DNA of 63,740 bases, from positions 1 to 63,740 of the forward strand of contig JAPKDL010000009.1 in the NCBI GenBank assembly GCA_028822585.1, given 5' to 3'. This stretch comes from Alphaproteobacteria bacterium. Its GTDB lineage: Bacteria; Pseudomonadota; Alphaproteobacteria; UBA8366; GCA-2717185. The position numbers and the translations under genes are program-made. Below the pieces are notes generated by a model that ran no database searches, was not told the origin of the DNA, and saw only the letters and a list, made by a program, of their open reading frames with translations. Shown here piece by piece: positions 18,069-27,085 of this stretch (position 1 is the stretch's first letter; the number at the start of each line of letters is the position of its first letter).

Positions 18069-19796
18069 ATGAGTACCAGCACAACCAACACCGTCGATGC
18101 TGTGGACGCCATCGTGGTCGGCGCGGGGTTCGCCGGGATGTATATGTTGCATTGCCTGCGCGAACTGGGCTTGTCAGCGAGGGTGATTGAGGCGGGCAGC
18201 GGGGTTGGCGGCACGTGGTATTGGAACCGCTATCCGGGCGCACGTTGTGATGTGGAAAGCATGCAGTATTCCTATTCCTTTTCCGATAAATTGGACCAGG
18301 ATTGGGAATGGTCAGAGAAATATTCGCCGCAGCCGGAAATCTTGGCCTATGCGAACCACGTCGCCGACCGGTACGATTTACGCCGGGATATTCAATTCAA
18401 CACCCGCGTGACAGAAGCCACCTTCAATGAGGCCGCCAACCGCTGGATTGTGGCGACCGATCAGGGCGACCGCATCGACGCGCAATTCTGCATCATGGCG
18501 GTGGGCTGTCTGTCGGCGGCGAACCGACCACCATTCGACGGTCTGGACGACTTTCAAGGTCCCGTCCACCACACTGGCGAGTGGCCCCATGACGACGTGG
18601 ATTTTACCGGACTTGACGTCGCCGTCATCGGCACGGGATCGTCGGCCATTCAGGCCATTCCCATCATTGCGGCGCAGGCCAAATCGCTGACGGTGTTTCA
18701 ACGCACGCCCAGCTATACCGTCCCGGCCTGGAATGAAAAAATGGATCCGGAGTACGAACGCGACATCAAAGAGGATTACCCGGCGTTTCGAGCCAAGGCG
18801 CGCGCCCGACCGACTGGGTTTTATTTTCCGTTCAACATGGAGTCCGCGCTGGACGCGACGCCGGCAGAACGCGAACACCAATATGAAGAAGCCTGGGCGC
18901 GCGGCGGCCTACCGTTTCTGGGGTCCTATGGCGACCTATTATTCGAAACCGACGCCAACGACACCATCGCGGACTTTGCCCGGACCAAAATTCGCGCCGT
19001 GGTGGACGACCCGGCGACGGCGGACTTGCTCTGCCCCGACAACGTATTCGGCTGCAAACGCCTGTGTGTCGACACCAACTATTACCAGACCTACAACCAA
19101 CCCCATGTCACTTTGGTCGACGTATCGGAAAACCCCATTGAACGGTTCACCACGACCGGCGTAGTGACCAACGGCATTGATTACAAAGTGGACACGGCGG
19201 TCTTTGCCACCGGGTTCGCCGCGATGACCGGATCGTTTGACAAAATCAAGATCACCGGGCGCGACGGATTAACCCTGGCCGAAAAATGGCGCGCCGGGCC
19301 GCGAACCTATCTGGGTCTATCGACGGTTGGATTCCCGAATTTGTTCATGATCACCGGGCCCGGCAGCCCGTCAGTTCTGGCTAACATGATTCCATCCATC
19401 GAACAGCATGTGGACTGGATGGTCGATTGCATGGGTCATATGCGCGATGTCGGTGCCGCGACCATTGAACCCACGCTCACATACGAAGATGACTGGGTCA
19501 AACACGTGAACGAGGTCGCGCAAGTCTCGCTGCGGTCCACGTGCAGTTCGTGGTATGTGGGTGCCAACATTCCCGGACGCCCGCGCGTATTCATGCCGTA
19601 TATCGGGGGGTTCCCGATCTACGTCAACAAATGCAACGAGGTCATGACGAATAATCTGGAAGGGTTTATCTTGAAAGGCGCGGCTAAAACGACAACCGCC
19701 CCTCGGACGCGATGGACGGAACGGTGGCGCGTGCCCTTGGACATGGACATCATTTCCCCTGCGGCCATAGCTGCGAAGCGCGTTCCTGTTGTTTAG
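18069..19796 (+). CDS. Flavin-containing Baeyer-Villiger type monooxygenase
   Basis: This 575-residue protein has the FAD motif VVGAGFAGMYML near residue 16, GVGGTWYWNRYPGARCD, the Baeyer-Villiger fingerprint FQGPVHHTGEW near residue 160, the NADPH motif VIGTGSSAIQ near residue 187, and the C-terminal SWYVGANIPGRPRVFMPY segment characteristic of cyclohexanone- and phenylacetone-monooxygenase-like enzymes. It is longer at the C-terminus than the paralogue at 3415, with a Thr/Arg-rich tail. AAAGGA precedes the ATG. It follows the MFS permease with a 108-base gap, so import and oxidation of a ketone are a plausible pairing, but this is inference from position. Confidence 0.9.
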   Translation: MSTSTTNTVDAVDAIVVGAGFAGMYMLHCLRELGLSARVIEAGSGVGGTWYWNRYPGARCDVESMQYSYSFSDKLDQDWEWSEKYSPQPEILAYANHVADRYDLRRDIQFNTRVTEATFNEAANRWIVATDQGDRIDAQFCIMAVGCLSAANRPPFDGLDDFQGPVHHTGEWPHDDVDFTGLDVAVIGTGSSAIQAIPIIAAQAKSLTVFQRTPSYTVPAWNEKMDPEYERDIKEDYPAFRAKARARPTGFYFPFNMESALDATPAEREHQYEEAWARGGLPFLGSYGDLLFETDANDTIADFARTKIRAVVDDPATADLLCPDNVFGCKRLCVDTNYYQTYNQPHVTLVDVSENPIERFTTTGVVTNGIDYKVDTAVFATGFAAMTGSFDKIKITGRDGLTLAEKWRAGPRTYLGLSTVGFPNLFMITGPGSPSVLANMIPSIEQHVDWMVDCMGHMRDVGAATIEPTLTYEDDWVKHVNEVAQVSLRSTCSSWYVGANIPGRPRVFMPYIGGFPIYVNKCNEVMTNNLEGFILKGAAKTTTAPRTRWTERWRVPLDMDIISPAAIAAKRVPVV

Positions 19797-19799
19797 ATT

Positions 19800-20335
19800 T
19801 TAGGCGCTGGAGAGTCGAAGCTTCTCGCGCGCATCGTCGATATCACCAAATTCGATAGCGTCCAACACCTGTTTAATCGCCCACAGATAATTTGGATTGC
19901 ACCGCCAGTTCCGCAGGGTTTCGCGCGATAATTCTGGCGTAATGTCGAGATAAAGCGACGCAATGCGGATCAAATCGCCGCGTTCCAGCACCTCTTCGCC
20001 CGATGTCGCCGTACGTGTTAATCGGTAAATGGTGGCAAACATCTTCGGCTACATATCCGCCAACCGACACGCGATCAACAACCCTTCACCGCCCGGTTCA
20101 AACAGCAACCGTTTCAACAAGGTCAGGCGCAGGCAACCTGTTTACCCGGCAGAGCTTGAAACAGAGGAATTTCTCCACCCCCCAGCAGCTCGACCAGCCG
20201 GTTTCCCGCAACCTCGCTCATCACCAAAAGGTCATCTAAAGAAGCCACTGCGGCTGTCGATGTGTTTCCCGCCACCGCCACGCTCTGATCACTTCCGGTG
20301 ACATCGTGAACCACCGCTTCCATGGCATCATCCAA
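19800..20335 (-). pseudogene. Decayed uncharacterised gene in at least two frames
   Basis: Reading leftwards from 20335, one frame gives MDDAMEAVVHDVTGSD to about 20123. Another frame, starting within it, gives LRLTLLKRLLFEPGG and LLIACRLADM, then a TAG at 20049-20051. The same frame continues as MFATIYRLTRTATSGEE through LRNWRCNPNYLWAIKQVLDA to a stop at 19800-19802. The pieces read like one protein of about 170 residues broken by one frameshift and one nonsense codon. I do not recognise the family; the C-terminal helical part is faintly like DUF2336 proteins, but not convincingly. The last 80 residues could still be expressed as a short protein. It is convergent with the BVMO gene. Confidence 0.5.
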
Positions 20336-20384
20336 CCCCGTTTGGTCGGCATCACCGTTTGACGGCGTTAGTCACTGCCTTTTG

Positions 20385-20981
20385 TTAGCCACCATCTTTT
20401 TCCCGCTCACCTTTTTCTGCTCCGCTTTCTTTCGGTAAAGCTTGATAGCGCGTGATGAGGGGAATCTGGGTCATTGTAAATATCAAGGTGACGCCAATCG
20501 CTCCGAATACTTTGTAATTCACCCAAAACTCTGTCGTCTGTGTCCGCCACACAAATTCGTTCAGGATCGCCATACCGGCAAAGAACAGACCAAACCGCAG
20601 CGAAAGAAGCGTCCAGCCGCGATCCGTCAATTCCCACGCGGCGCTCATGACCGGCTTTAACAAAGGCTTGCCCATCGCCAAGCCACCCAACAGCACAATC
20701 GAAAACAACCCCTGAACAATCGTCGGCTTCATTTTAATGAAACGATCATCGTCGAATATCAGCGTCAAGCCGCCAAACAACATGACGACGGCGGCGGTGA
20801 CGACCAGAACCATCGGCACCCGGCGCTCCGCCCAATACGACACGACGATGGCGACCAGCGTTGTCGCCATCAACGCCCCGGTCGCGACCCACAAGCCCCC
20901 GAACGTGTAGGCGATGAAGAAGACAATAAGCGGTCCGTAATCAACCGTAGGTTTAAGCCAAGGTTTTGCATTTTCAGTCAT
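20385..20981 (-). CDS. yciB: Inner membrane-spanning protein YciB (septation protein A)
   Basis: This 198-residue integral membrane protein has about five hydrophobic segments and the conserved family blocks: KPTIVQGLFS near residue 85, a W-x-L-x-x-RF segment (LLSLRFGLFF) near 127, and NEFVWRTQTTEFWVNYKVFG near 142. YciB acts in the inner membrane in cell-envelope maintenance and septation, and was first described in Shigella (IspA/IspZ). It lies upstream of, and on the same strand as, the decayed gene at 19800, and about 300 bases downstream of ftsY. The C-terminal tail after residue 185 is charged (EKGEREKDGG). Confidence 0.92.
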   Translation of the reverse strand: MTENAKPWLKPTVDYGPLIVFFIAYTFGGLWVATGALMATTLVAIVVSYWAERRVPMVLVVTAAVVMLFGGLTLIFDDDRFIKMKPTIVQGLFSIVLLGGLAMGKPLLKPVMSAAWELTDRGWTLLSLRFGLFFAGMAILNEFVWRTQTTEFWVNYKVFGAIGVTLIFTMTQIPLITRYQALPKESGAEKGEREKDGG

Positions 20982-21283
20982 GCCCGATCATATAAGGTAT
21001 CTAGGCGGCTCGCGAAAGGCCCCCCACACGATCCAAACACGACCTATCTTTGTAAATCACTTGCTACAGATTCCACCAAAGCAGAAAACTCTTCGCATAG
21101 CGGTTGAAAATTCATGACCCTCTTTAAAAGCGCCCCGCATGCAATCCGCCACCGTGCTCATTCGTGATATCTATCGACCCCTAGCGCCGCACTTTATGAA
21201 AACCGATGAATGGCAGTTATCCGCGCATTTGCATGACAGAATCGGCGACGATACAACGGAAGTCATGTGGTAATACTTGATCG
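20982..21283. other. 302-base spacer between ftsY and yciB
   Basis: No gene is supported here. A short plus-strand reading from 21196 (MKTDEWQLSAHLHD) to a stop at 21272-21274 is too short to assign and may be a gene relic. The yciB promoter should lie in the left part; I saw no convincing -35/-10 pair or terminator hairpin. Confidence 0.5.
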
Positions 21284-22207
21284 TCAGTCCAACCCCATGA
21301 GGCTCCGAGCGTAAGCACCCGCTTCGAAAGGCTGCAAATCTTCTGCGCCTTCGCCAACGCCAATGGCGTGCACCGGCAACCCAAACCGTTCCGACAACGC
21401 CACCAAAACGCCGCCCTTCGACGATCCATCCACCTTGGTTAGAACCAGGCCGCTCACCGAGACAATGTCCCGAAAGGCTTCGACCTGATTATGCGCGTTC
21501 TGGCCAATGGTCGCATCCAACACCAACAGGCAGTCATGCGGTGCGGACTCGTCCAGCTTTTTTAAAACTCGGTTTATTTTTTCCAATCCGGCCATCAAGT
21601 CGGCTTTGTTGTGCAACCGTCCCGCCGTATCAATCAACAACACATCTGCGCCCCGCGACGTCGCCTGTTGCAGAGCCTCATAGGCGAGACCGGCGGCATC
21701 ACCTTCCGCTTTTCCTGAAATCACGGGACATCCGGTTCGTTCACCCCAGATTTTCAATTGCTCTACAGCGGCGGCCCGGAACGTGTCACCTGCCGCCAGC
21801 ATCACATCCAAACCTTGCGCTTTGTACAACCGGGCGAATTTGCCGATCGTCGTCGTTTTCCCACTGCCGTTAACGCCAACAACAAGCACCACATGCGGTT
21901 TTCGCGCCACATCAATTTCCAAAGGAATGGCGATGGGCGACAGAATATCGGCAATATCCGTCGCCAGCGCTGCGCGGACCTCTTGATCCGACACTTCCTT
22001 GCCAAACCGGGTTTTCTTCAAATTGCCCACTAAACGCGCCGCAGCGTCTAATCCCAAATCGGAGGTGATAAGCAAATCCTCCAATTCCTGAATAGCCGCA
22101 TCATCAAGCCTCCGCTTACGGAATATGTCTGCGATTCCGCCGCCAATTTGCGACGATGTCTTGGTCAATCCGGCCTTTAGGCGACCCAGCCAACTTGTCG
22201 CGTTCAT
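21284..22207 (-). CDS. ftsY: Signal recognition particle receptor FtsY
   Basis: This SRP GTPase of 307 residues is the membrane-associated receptor that docks ribosome-SRP complexes for co-translational insertion. It has a short N domain and a complete G domain: G1 GVNGSGKTTTIGK near residue 115, DTFRAAA, G3 DTAGRLHNK, G4 TKVDGSSKGG and G5 GVGEGAEDLQPF. The acidic A domain found in enterobacterial FtsY is absent, as is usual in Alphaproteobacteria. It overlaps the mtaB gene by four bases. Its partner Ffh is encoded divergently at 25205, a common arrangement in this class. Confidence 0.96.
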   Translation of the reverse strand: MNATSWLGRLKAGLTKTSSQIGGGIADIFRKRRLDDAAIQELEDLLITSDLGLDAAARLVGNLKKTRFGKEVSDQEVRAALATDIADILSPIAIPLEIDVARKPHVVLVVGVNGSGKTTTIGKFARLYKAQGLDVMLAAGDTFRAAAVEQLKIWGERTGCPVISGKAEGDAAGLAYEALQQATSRGADVLLIDTAGRLHNKADLMAGLEKINRVLKKLDESAPHDCLLVLDATIGQNAHNQVEAFRDIVSVSGLVLTKVDGSSKGGVLVALSERFGLPVHAIGVGEGAEDLQPFEAGAYARSLMGLD

Positions 22208-23472
22208 GCGGTGTTTCTGTTCCTGACGCGTGCTAGGAGTTCACGATCTTCCCGCCTTTCGATAGTGACGTCGATAATTTCATTATTCAGCGCCAGAGAG
22301 ACGTCCTCCAACCGAACCGGCGCGAACTGTTCCGTCCGCCCACGAGCATCTGATTCAATCAGAACCGACGCGGTCTTCCCAATCTGGGCGTCCAGATACC
22401 GGCGTTCCGCATCGACCCCCGCCGCGCGCAAGCGCGCCGCACGTTCCCGGCGCACCGCCATGGACGCGGCCGGCATCCGCGCCGCTGGCGTCCCAGGTCG
22501 CGCGGAATACGGAAACACATGTAACCATGTCAGATCGCAATCTTCGACGAGAGCCAGCGTATCGTCGAACATCGCGTCGGTTTCAGTCGGAAACCCCGCA
22601 ATTAAATCAGCGCCGAAAACAGCGTCGGGGCGACGTTCCCGAATGCGCGCGCAAAGGGCCACGGCATCGGCGCGCAAATGGCGACGCTTCATACGTTTTA
22701 GAATCATATCGCTGCCCGCCTGCAGCGATAGATGAAATTGCGGCATCAACCGAGGCTCGTCTTCGATCAACGCCAGCAGATCATCATCAATTTCAATGCA
22801 GTCGATGGAAGACAGCCGCAATCGGCGAAGCGACGGCGCCTGATCCAGCAATTGGCGCGCCATTTGTCCCAACGTGGTCTCGCCCGGAAAATCCGCGCCG
22901 TAGGCAGTCAAATCGACACCGCTGAGAACAATTTCGCGCACGCCGTTGTCGAGCAAGCGGTCAACCTGCGCCGCTATGACCTCAAACGATAAAGACCGGC
23001 TGGGGCCGCGCCCAAAGGGAATAATGCAGAAAGTGCAGCGGTGATCGCAACCTTGCTGAACCTGGACGAACGCCCGCGCGCGCCCATCGAACCCGTCAAT
23101 CAAATGTCCCGCCGTTTCTGTTGCGGACATGATGTCGCTCACCACCACGGGTTCACAATCCGCATACGCTTTAGCCGTTAGTTTTTCAGTATTACCCAGA
23201 ACCCGATCAACTTCGGGCATGGCGGCGTAACGGGCTGGGTCGATCTGCGCCGCACACCCGGTCACAATGATTTCCGCATCGGGCCGTTCGCGGCGCGCGC
23301 GGCGGATCGCCTGGCGCGCCTGGCGCTCCGCTTCAGCAGTCACCGCACAGGTGTTAAATATCACCCGATTGCCGGAACCACCGGGAACGTCCGCTATTTC
23401 CCGTATCACCTCGGATTCATAAGCGTTGAGTCGGCATCCAAACGTAACGATGTCCGATTTACGATCCGTCAT
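22204..23472 (-). CDS. mtaB: tRNA t6A37 methylthiotransferase MtaB
   Basis: This radical-SAM methylthiotransferase of 422 residues converts t6A37 to ms2t6A in tRNAs that read ANN codons. The N-terminal UPF0004 domain (VTFGCRLNAYESEVI) holds cluster-binding cysteines, including FNTCAVT and VTGCAAQ. The radical-SAM motif GCDHRCTFCIIPFGRG (CxxxCxxC) sits near residue 142, and a C-terminal TRAM-like region follows residue 360. The FxxCRLNxxE start distinguishes it from MiaB and RimO. It overlaps ftsY and dapF by four bases on either side, so dapF-mtaB-ftsY is a tightly coupled operon. Confidence 0.94.
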   Translation of the reverse strand: MTDRKSDIVTFGCRLNAYESEVIREIADVPGGSGNRVIFNTCAVTAEAERQARQAIRRARRERPDAEIIVTGCAAQIDPARYAAMPEVDRVLGNTEKLTAKAYADCEPVVVSDIMSATETAGHLIDGFDGRARAFVQVQQGCDHRCTFCIIPFGRGPSRSLSFEVIAAQVDRLLDNGVREIVLSGVDLTAYGADFPGETTLGQMARQLLDQAPSLRRLRLSSIDCIEIDDDLLALIEDEPRLMPQFHLSLQAGSDMILKRMKRRHLRADAVALCARIRERRPDAVFGADLIAGFPTETDAMFDDTLALVEDCDLTWLHVFPYSARPGTPAARMPAASMAVRRERAARLRAAGVDAERRYLDAQIGKTASVLIESDARGRTEQFAPVRLEDVSLALNNEIIDVTIERREDRELLARVRNRNTA

Positions 23473-24347
23473 GCCGGCGACCCTCCGGAAACATCAAATT
23501 CACCAACATCAATTTCTCCAGTGAAGCTCCAGGCAACGGGGCCGCGCAATACAACCCGACCGTCATCGCGATAGGTGACAAACAACGACCCGCCATCAAG
23601 TTGCACTTCGGCAGTTCGTTCGCAAAGACCGCGCAGATGCGCCGCCACCACAGCGGCGCAAGCGCCCGACCCACACGCCTCGGTCACACCGACACCGCGT
23701 TCCCAGACCCGCATACGCAGCGTCGCACGGTCGCGCATTGTCACGAATTCAACGTTTGTGCGGTCTGGGAATATTAGCGATGTTTCGACTTTGGGTCCCA
23801 CCATCTCAATATCAACAGCCTCGGCGTCATCGACAAAAAACACACAATGGGGATTTCCCATGCCGACCGCGACGGGATCCGACAAACCTTCAACAGACAA
23901 ATTTAGATGTAACGTGTCCATATCGTGGGACAGCGGAACTTCGCGCCACTTCATAAGCGCGGGCCCCATATCAACCAACACCGAGCCATCGGCACAAATT
24001 TCGGCGCTCAACAACCCCGCCTGGGTCTCCACCATAACCCAGTCGTCGCCCGATTCCCGCATCAAATGCGCCGCAACGCAGCGCGCGCCATTGCCGCACG
24101 CGCCCGCCTCGCTACCGTTCGCGTTCAAAAATCGCAAAAACGCCGCCGCCTTCGGAATGTTAGAATCTTCAATAACCACTATTTGATCACACCCAACGCC
24201 GCGCCGCCTATCCGCAAGGTGCCGCACCAAATCCCGCGCAAGGGGAGCTGGCCAACGGGCGCGCTCACCCGCCCCTGGATCTTTCGTTCGGCTATCGATA
24301 ACGACAAAGTCGTTCCCAAGCCCGTTCATTTTTAAAAATCGAACCAT
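23469..24347 (-). CDS. dapF: Diaminopimelate epimerase
   Basis: DapF interconverts LL- and meso-diaminopimelate for lysine and peptidoglycan synthesis. The protein from the ATG at 24347 is 292 residues, starting MVRFLKMNGLGNDFVVID as in the family. The two catalytic cysteines are in GACGNGARC and EACGSGACAAVV. The open frame extends upstream to a TTG at 24650, but the extra 101 residues do not resemble DapF and the family start is clear, so I exclude them. It is the first gene of dapF-mtaB-ftsY. Confidence 0.94.
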   Translation of the reverse strand: MVRFLKMNGLGNDFVVIDSRTKDPGAGERARWPAPLARDLVRHLADRRRGVGCDQIVVIEDSNIPKAAAFLRFLNANGSEAGACGNGARCVAAHLMRESGDDWVMVETQAGLLSAEICADGSVLVDMGPALMKWREVPLSHDMDTLHLNLSVEGLSDPVAVGMGNPHCVFFVDDAEAVDIEMVGPKVETSLIFPDRTNVEFVTMRDRATLRMRVWERGVGVTEACGSGACAAVVAAHLRGLCERTAEVQLDGGSLFVTYRDDGRVVLRGPVAWSFTGEIDVGEFDVSGGSPA

Positions 24348-25204
24348 ACCGGTACTTCCGCGTTGTCGCGGCGTTATATGGCGCTTGACCTTAAAATGTC
24401 CACCGGAATTGGCGTCCTGGGTATTCAGCGCAGCCGGACACGGGCGGTTCGGGTCATTATTTCCCGAAGTGGACCGAGACATCGCTTGGATCATATTAAG
24501 AATTTTTCGCCGAGTTTTAGGATCGAAGATCGCCCAAATTGCCTGCGCCAGCGACATGGACTCAGGGTCCATACGCCATTCTCGCATCAAAGCGGCGTCT
24601 TCACGCGACAAATTCCGCACGTAATTGCCTACAAGGCGCGTTTTTGTCAAAGAAATCCAAAACGGATTTGCCCGACACTATCCTGTATATCCAATAACAT
24701 CCCTGGGTCAATTCGGCGTTCACTGGCTTCGAACCGCACGATCAGACCAACAAAACCGCCCACCCTACCGGCGAAGGTCTTTCATAGATGAGATTCAGAA
24801 ATTCACGGCGTCGCGCAATGCAGCAGCCAACATGGCCGTCGATTTCGTCCACGGGGTCAATCGCGGGCTTTACCCCTTCAAGCATCTCATGCAATTTCCA
24901 TATTCACAATTACACTACTTTAATGCTATTATCTACTATTTATGCCTCTAAAGAGCCTTGCTATTAAGGGGTAATTTGTCGGTTCTGAGGCGGCATTGAG
25001 GCGACGGAGCGAGCACGCCGCAGAACACGGCTATGGCTTGACTTGTCGCCAGACGGGGCGTAAAAGCCGCAATTATTCAGGCAGATTGTATTTGCCGGCC
25101 CCAAGGGGCTCCGCCAGTTCGCGAGTTTCGCGCACTGGTGCCGTCTGTGTTTGAGCGGCGTTTGATACGGGGCTTGACGCGACAGCAGGACCAAAGAAAC
25201 GACG
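24348..25204. other. 857-base divergent intergenic region between dapF and ffh
   Basis: No intact gene is supported. On the minus strand two gene-like pieces can be read. One is an open stretch running into dapF from 24650 (RNLSREDAALMREWRMD, FDPKTRRKILNMIQ). The other is a 48-codon piece starting near 24887 (MLEGVKPAIDPVDEIDG, RREFLNLIYERP) that ends at a TGA. Both look like relics of a protein I cannot identify. Both divergent promoters must lie here; a candidate for ffh is listed separately. No SRP 4.5S RNA signature was seen. Confidence 0.45.
25038..25066 (+). promoter_or_regulatory. Candidate promoter of the ffh-rpsP-rimM-trmD-rplS operon
   Basis: TTGACT at 25038-25043 is followed, after 17 bases, by TAAAAG at 25061-25066. 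The -35 is good and the -10 is weak. It lies about 140 bases upstream of the ffh start and no better pair was seen closer in. Confidence 0.35.
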
Positions 25205-26572
25205 ATGTTCGACTCGCTGACAGGACGTTTATCCGACGTATTCGACCGCTTGAGAAAGCGCGGCGCGCTGAGCGAAGCCGATGTCGACGCGGCGCTGCGC
25301 GACGTGCGGGTAGCATTGTTGGAAGCCGATGTCGCGTTATCCGTCGTCCGCGATTTTATTGCCAAGGCGAAAGCCGACGCTATGGGCGAGAATGTCTTGC
25401 GTTCGGTCACCCCCGGGCAAATGGTCATCAAGGTCGTCAATGACGCGCTGATCGAAATGCTTGGCGGCGAAGCCGAAGAATTGAACATGATGGCGGTCCC
25501 ACCAGTGGGCATTATGCTGGTGGGTCTGCAGGGGTCGGGCAAAACAACGACGGCCGCCAAAATCGGCCTTCGCTTGCAAACCCGGGACCGCAAGAAAGTC
25601 ATGATGGCGTCGTTAGACACCCAACGTCCCGCCGCCCAGGAACAGTTAAAAATTCTTGGTGAGCAGGCCGAGGTCGCAACGTTGCCGGTCATCCCCGGAC
25701 AAGGTCCTGTCGATATCGCCAAGCGCGCTTTGGAGGCGGCCCGGTTAGGCGGTTACGACGTGGTTCTTTATGACACCGCCGGCCGGTTGAGTATCGACGA
25801 GGCCTTGATGGGCGAAATGTCGCAAATTCGCACGGCGGTCGATCCACACGAAACATTGCTCGTCGCCGATGCGATGACCGGTCAGGATGCGGTCAACGTC
25901 GCCGAACGTTTTCACGAAACCGCTGGATTGACGGGCATCGTGTTAACGCGGGTCGATGGCGACGGGCGCGGCGGCGCGGCGCTATCGATGCGCGCGGTCA
26001 CCGGTTGCCCGATCAAGCTGATCGGCGTCGGCGAAAAACTTGACGAATTAGAGGAATTCCACCCAGAACGCATCGCCAACCGTATCTTGGGCATGGGCGA
26101 CGTCGTCAGCCTGGTTGAAAAAGCCGCCGAGACGATTGATCAGGAAGAAGCCGAAGCGCTCGCCAAGAAAATCCAGAAAGGCCAATTTGACCTGGAAGAT
26201 ATGTCAAAGCAGTTGCAGCAAATGCGTAAGATGGGCGGTTTGTCGGGCTTGATGGATATGCTGCCTGGTGCCGGCAAAATGAAAGACCAGATGGCCAAAG
26301 CCAATATCGACGAACGCATGATTGGTCAACAGGAAGCCATCATTTCGTCGATGACCAAGAAAGAACGCAGCCGACCCAAACTAATTCACGCGTCTCGTAA
26401 ACGCCGCATCGCGGCGGGGTCGGGCACCACGGTGCAGGACGTGAACAAGCTGTTGAAACAATTTCAGACCATGAGCAAGGTCATGAAACGGATGAGCAAG
26501 ATGGGTAAAAAGGGCATGATGCGTCAAGGCCTTCAGGGCCTGATGCCAGGCATGTCCAATAGCCCGTTTTGA
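25205..26572 (+). CDS. ffh: Signal recognition particle protein Ffh
   Basis: This 455-residue protein is the SRP54 GTPase that binds signal sequences and SRP RNA. The N domain (MFDSLTGRLSDVFDRLRKRG) is followed by the G domain with G1 GLQGSGKTTTAAKIG near residue 107, DTQRPAAQEQL, DTAGRLSID, TRVDGDGRGGAAL and GVGEKLDELEEF. The Met-rich M domain follows from about residue 300 (QLQQMRKMGGLSGLMDMLPG, GTTVQDVNKLLKQF) and ends in a Gly/Met-rich tail. It leads the operon that continues with rpsP, rimM, trmD and rplS. Confidence 0.96.
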   Translation: MFDSLTGRLSDVFDRLRKRGALSEADVDAALRDVRVALLEADVALSVVRDFIAKAKADAMGENVLRSVTPGQMVIKVVNDALIEMLGGEAEELNMMAVPPVGIMLVGLQGSGKTTTAAKIGLRLQTRDRKKVMMASLDTQRPAAQEQLKILGEQAEVATLPVIPGQGPVDIAKRALEAARLGGYDVVLYDTAGRLSIDEALMGEMSQIRTAVDPHETLLVADAMTGQDAVNVAERFHETAGLTGIVLTRVDGDGRGGAALSMRAVTGCPIKLIGVGEKLDELEEFHPERIANRILGMGDVVSLVEKAAETIDQEEAEALAKKIQKGQFDLEDMSKQLQQMRKMGGLSGLMDMLPGAGKMKDQMAKANIDERMIGQQEAIISSMTKKERSRPKLIHASRKRRIAAGSGTTVQDVNKLLKQFQTMSKVMKRMSKMGKKGMMRQGLQGLMPGMSNSPF

Positions 26573-26628
26573 TCTAGAATTTTGAACCAAACGAACACGC
26601 GAATTTTAAACTAAGGAGTGGAGCCAGC

Positions 26629-27057
26629 ATGTCGCTGAGAATTAGACTAGCCCGAGGCGGCGCGAAAAAACGCCCGTATTACCGTATTGTCGTGGCCGAC
26701 GCCCGGATGCCCCGTGATGGCCGTTACGTCGAAAAGGTCGGCACCTATAACCCAATGTTGGCCAAGGACGATCCTAACCGGATTAATTTACTTGAAGACA
26801 GAATCCGGCATTGGTTGTCCGTCGGCGCGCAACCTTCCGACCGCGTCGCGCGGTTCCTGGGGGCCGCGGAAATTGCGGCAAAGCCCGCCATTCCGTCGCA
26901 AACCAAGCAACACTTGCCCAAAGCGAAGGCGCAGGAACGGTTGAAGGAAGCCGAAGAAGCGGCCACAGCGGCGGCGGAAGCTGCAGCGGCGCCAGCGGAA
27001 GAAGCCCCGGCTGAAGAAGCCGCTCCCGAAGAAGAAGCGAAAGAAGAGTCCGCATAA
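26629..27057 (+). CDS. rpsP: 30S ribosomal protein S16 with Ala/Glu-rich C-terminal extension
   Basis: The first 80 or so of the 142 residues are a standard S16 ([41 protein letters not shown]), a small-subunit assembly protein. Beyond about residue 85 there is a long low-complexity tail rich in Ala and Glu (for example [20 protein letters not shown]), which is common in Alphaproteobacteria. AAGGAGTGGAG gives a strong ribosome site. It lies 56 bases after ffh and 28 bases before rimM. Confidence 0.96.
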   Translation: MSLRIRLARGGAKKRPYYRIVVADARMPRDGRYVEKVGTYNPMLAKDDPNRINLLEDRIRHWLSVGAQPSDRVARFLGAAEIAAKPAIPSQTKQHLPKAKAQERLKEAEEAATAAAEAAAAPAEEAPAEEAAPEEEAKEESA

Positions 27058-27085
27058 ACCGGTCTAACGACCAGCGGAACCCAAG

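Noticed and set aside
24720-24750. GGTTCGAA string on the minus strand resembling a tRNA T-loop
   Set aside because: The flanking bases cannot form a T-stem or cloverleaf.
24625-24951. Plus-strand open frame of 108 codons in the dapF-ffh gap
   Set aside because: Its composition is random-looking (many His, Arg, Tyr) and the opposite strand shows more protein-like pieces.
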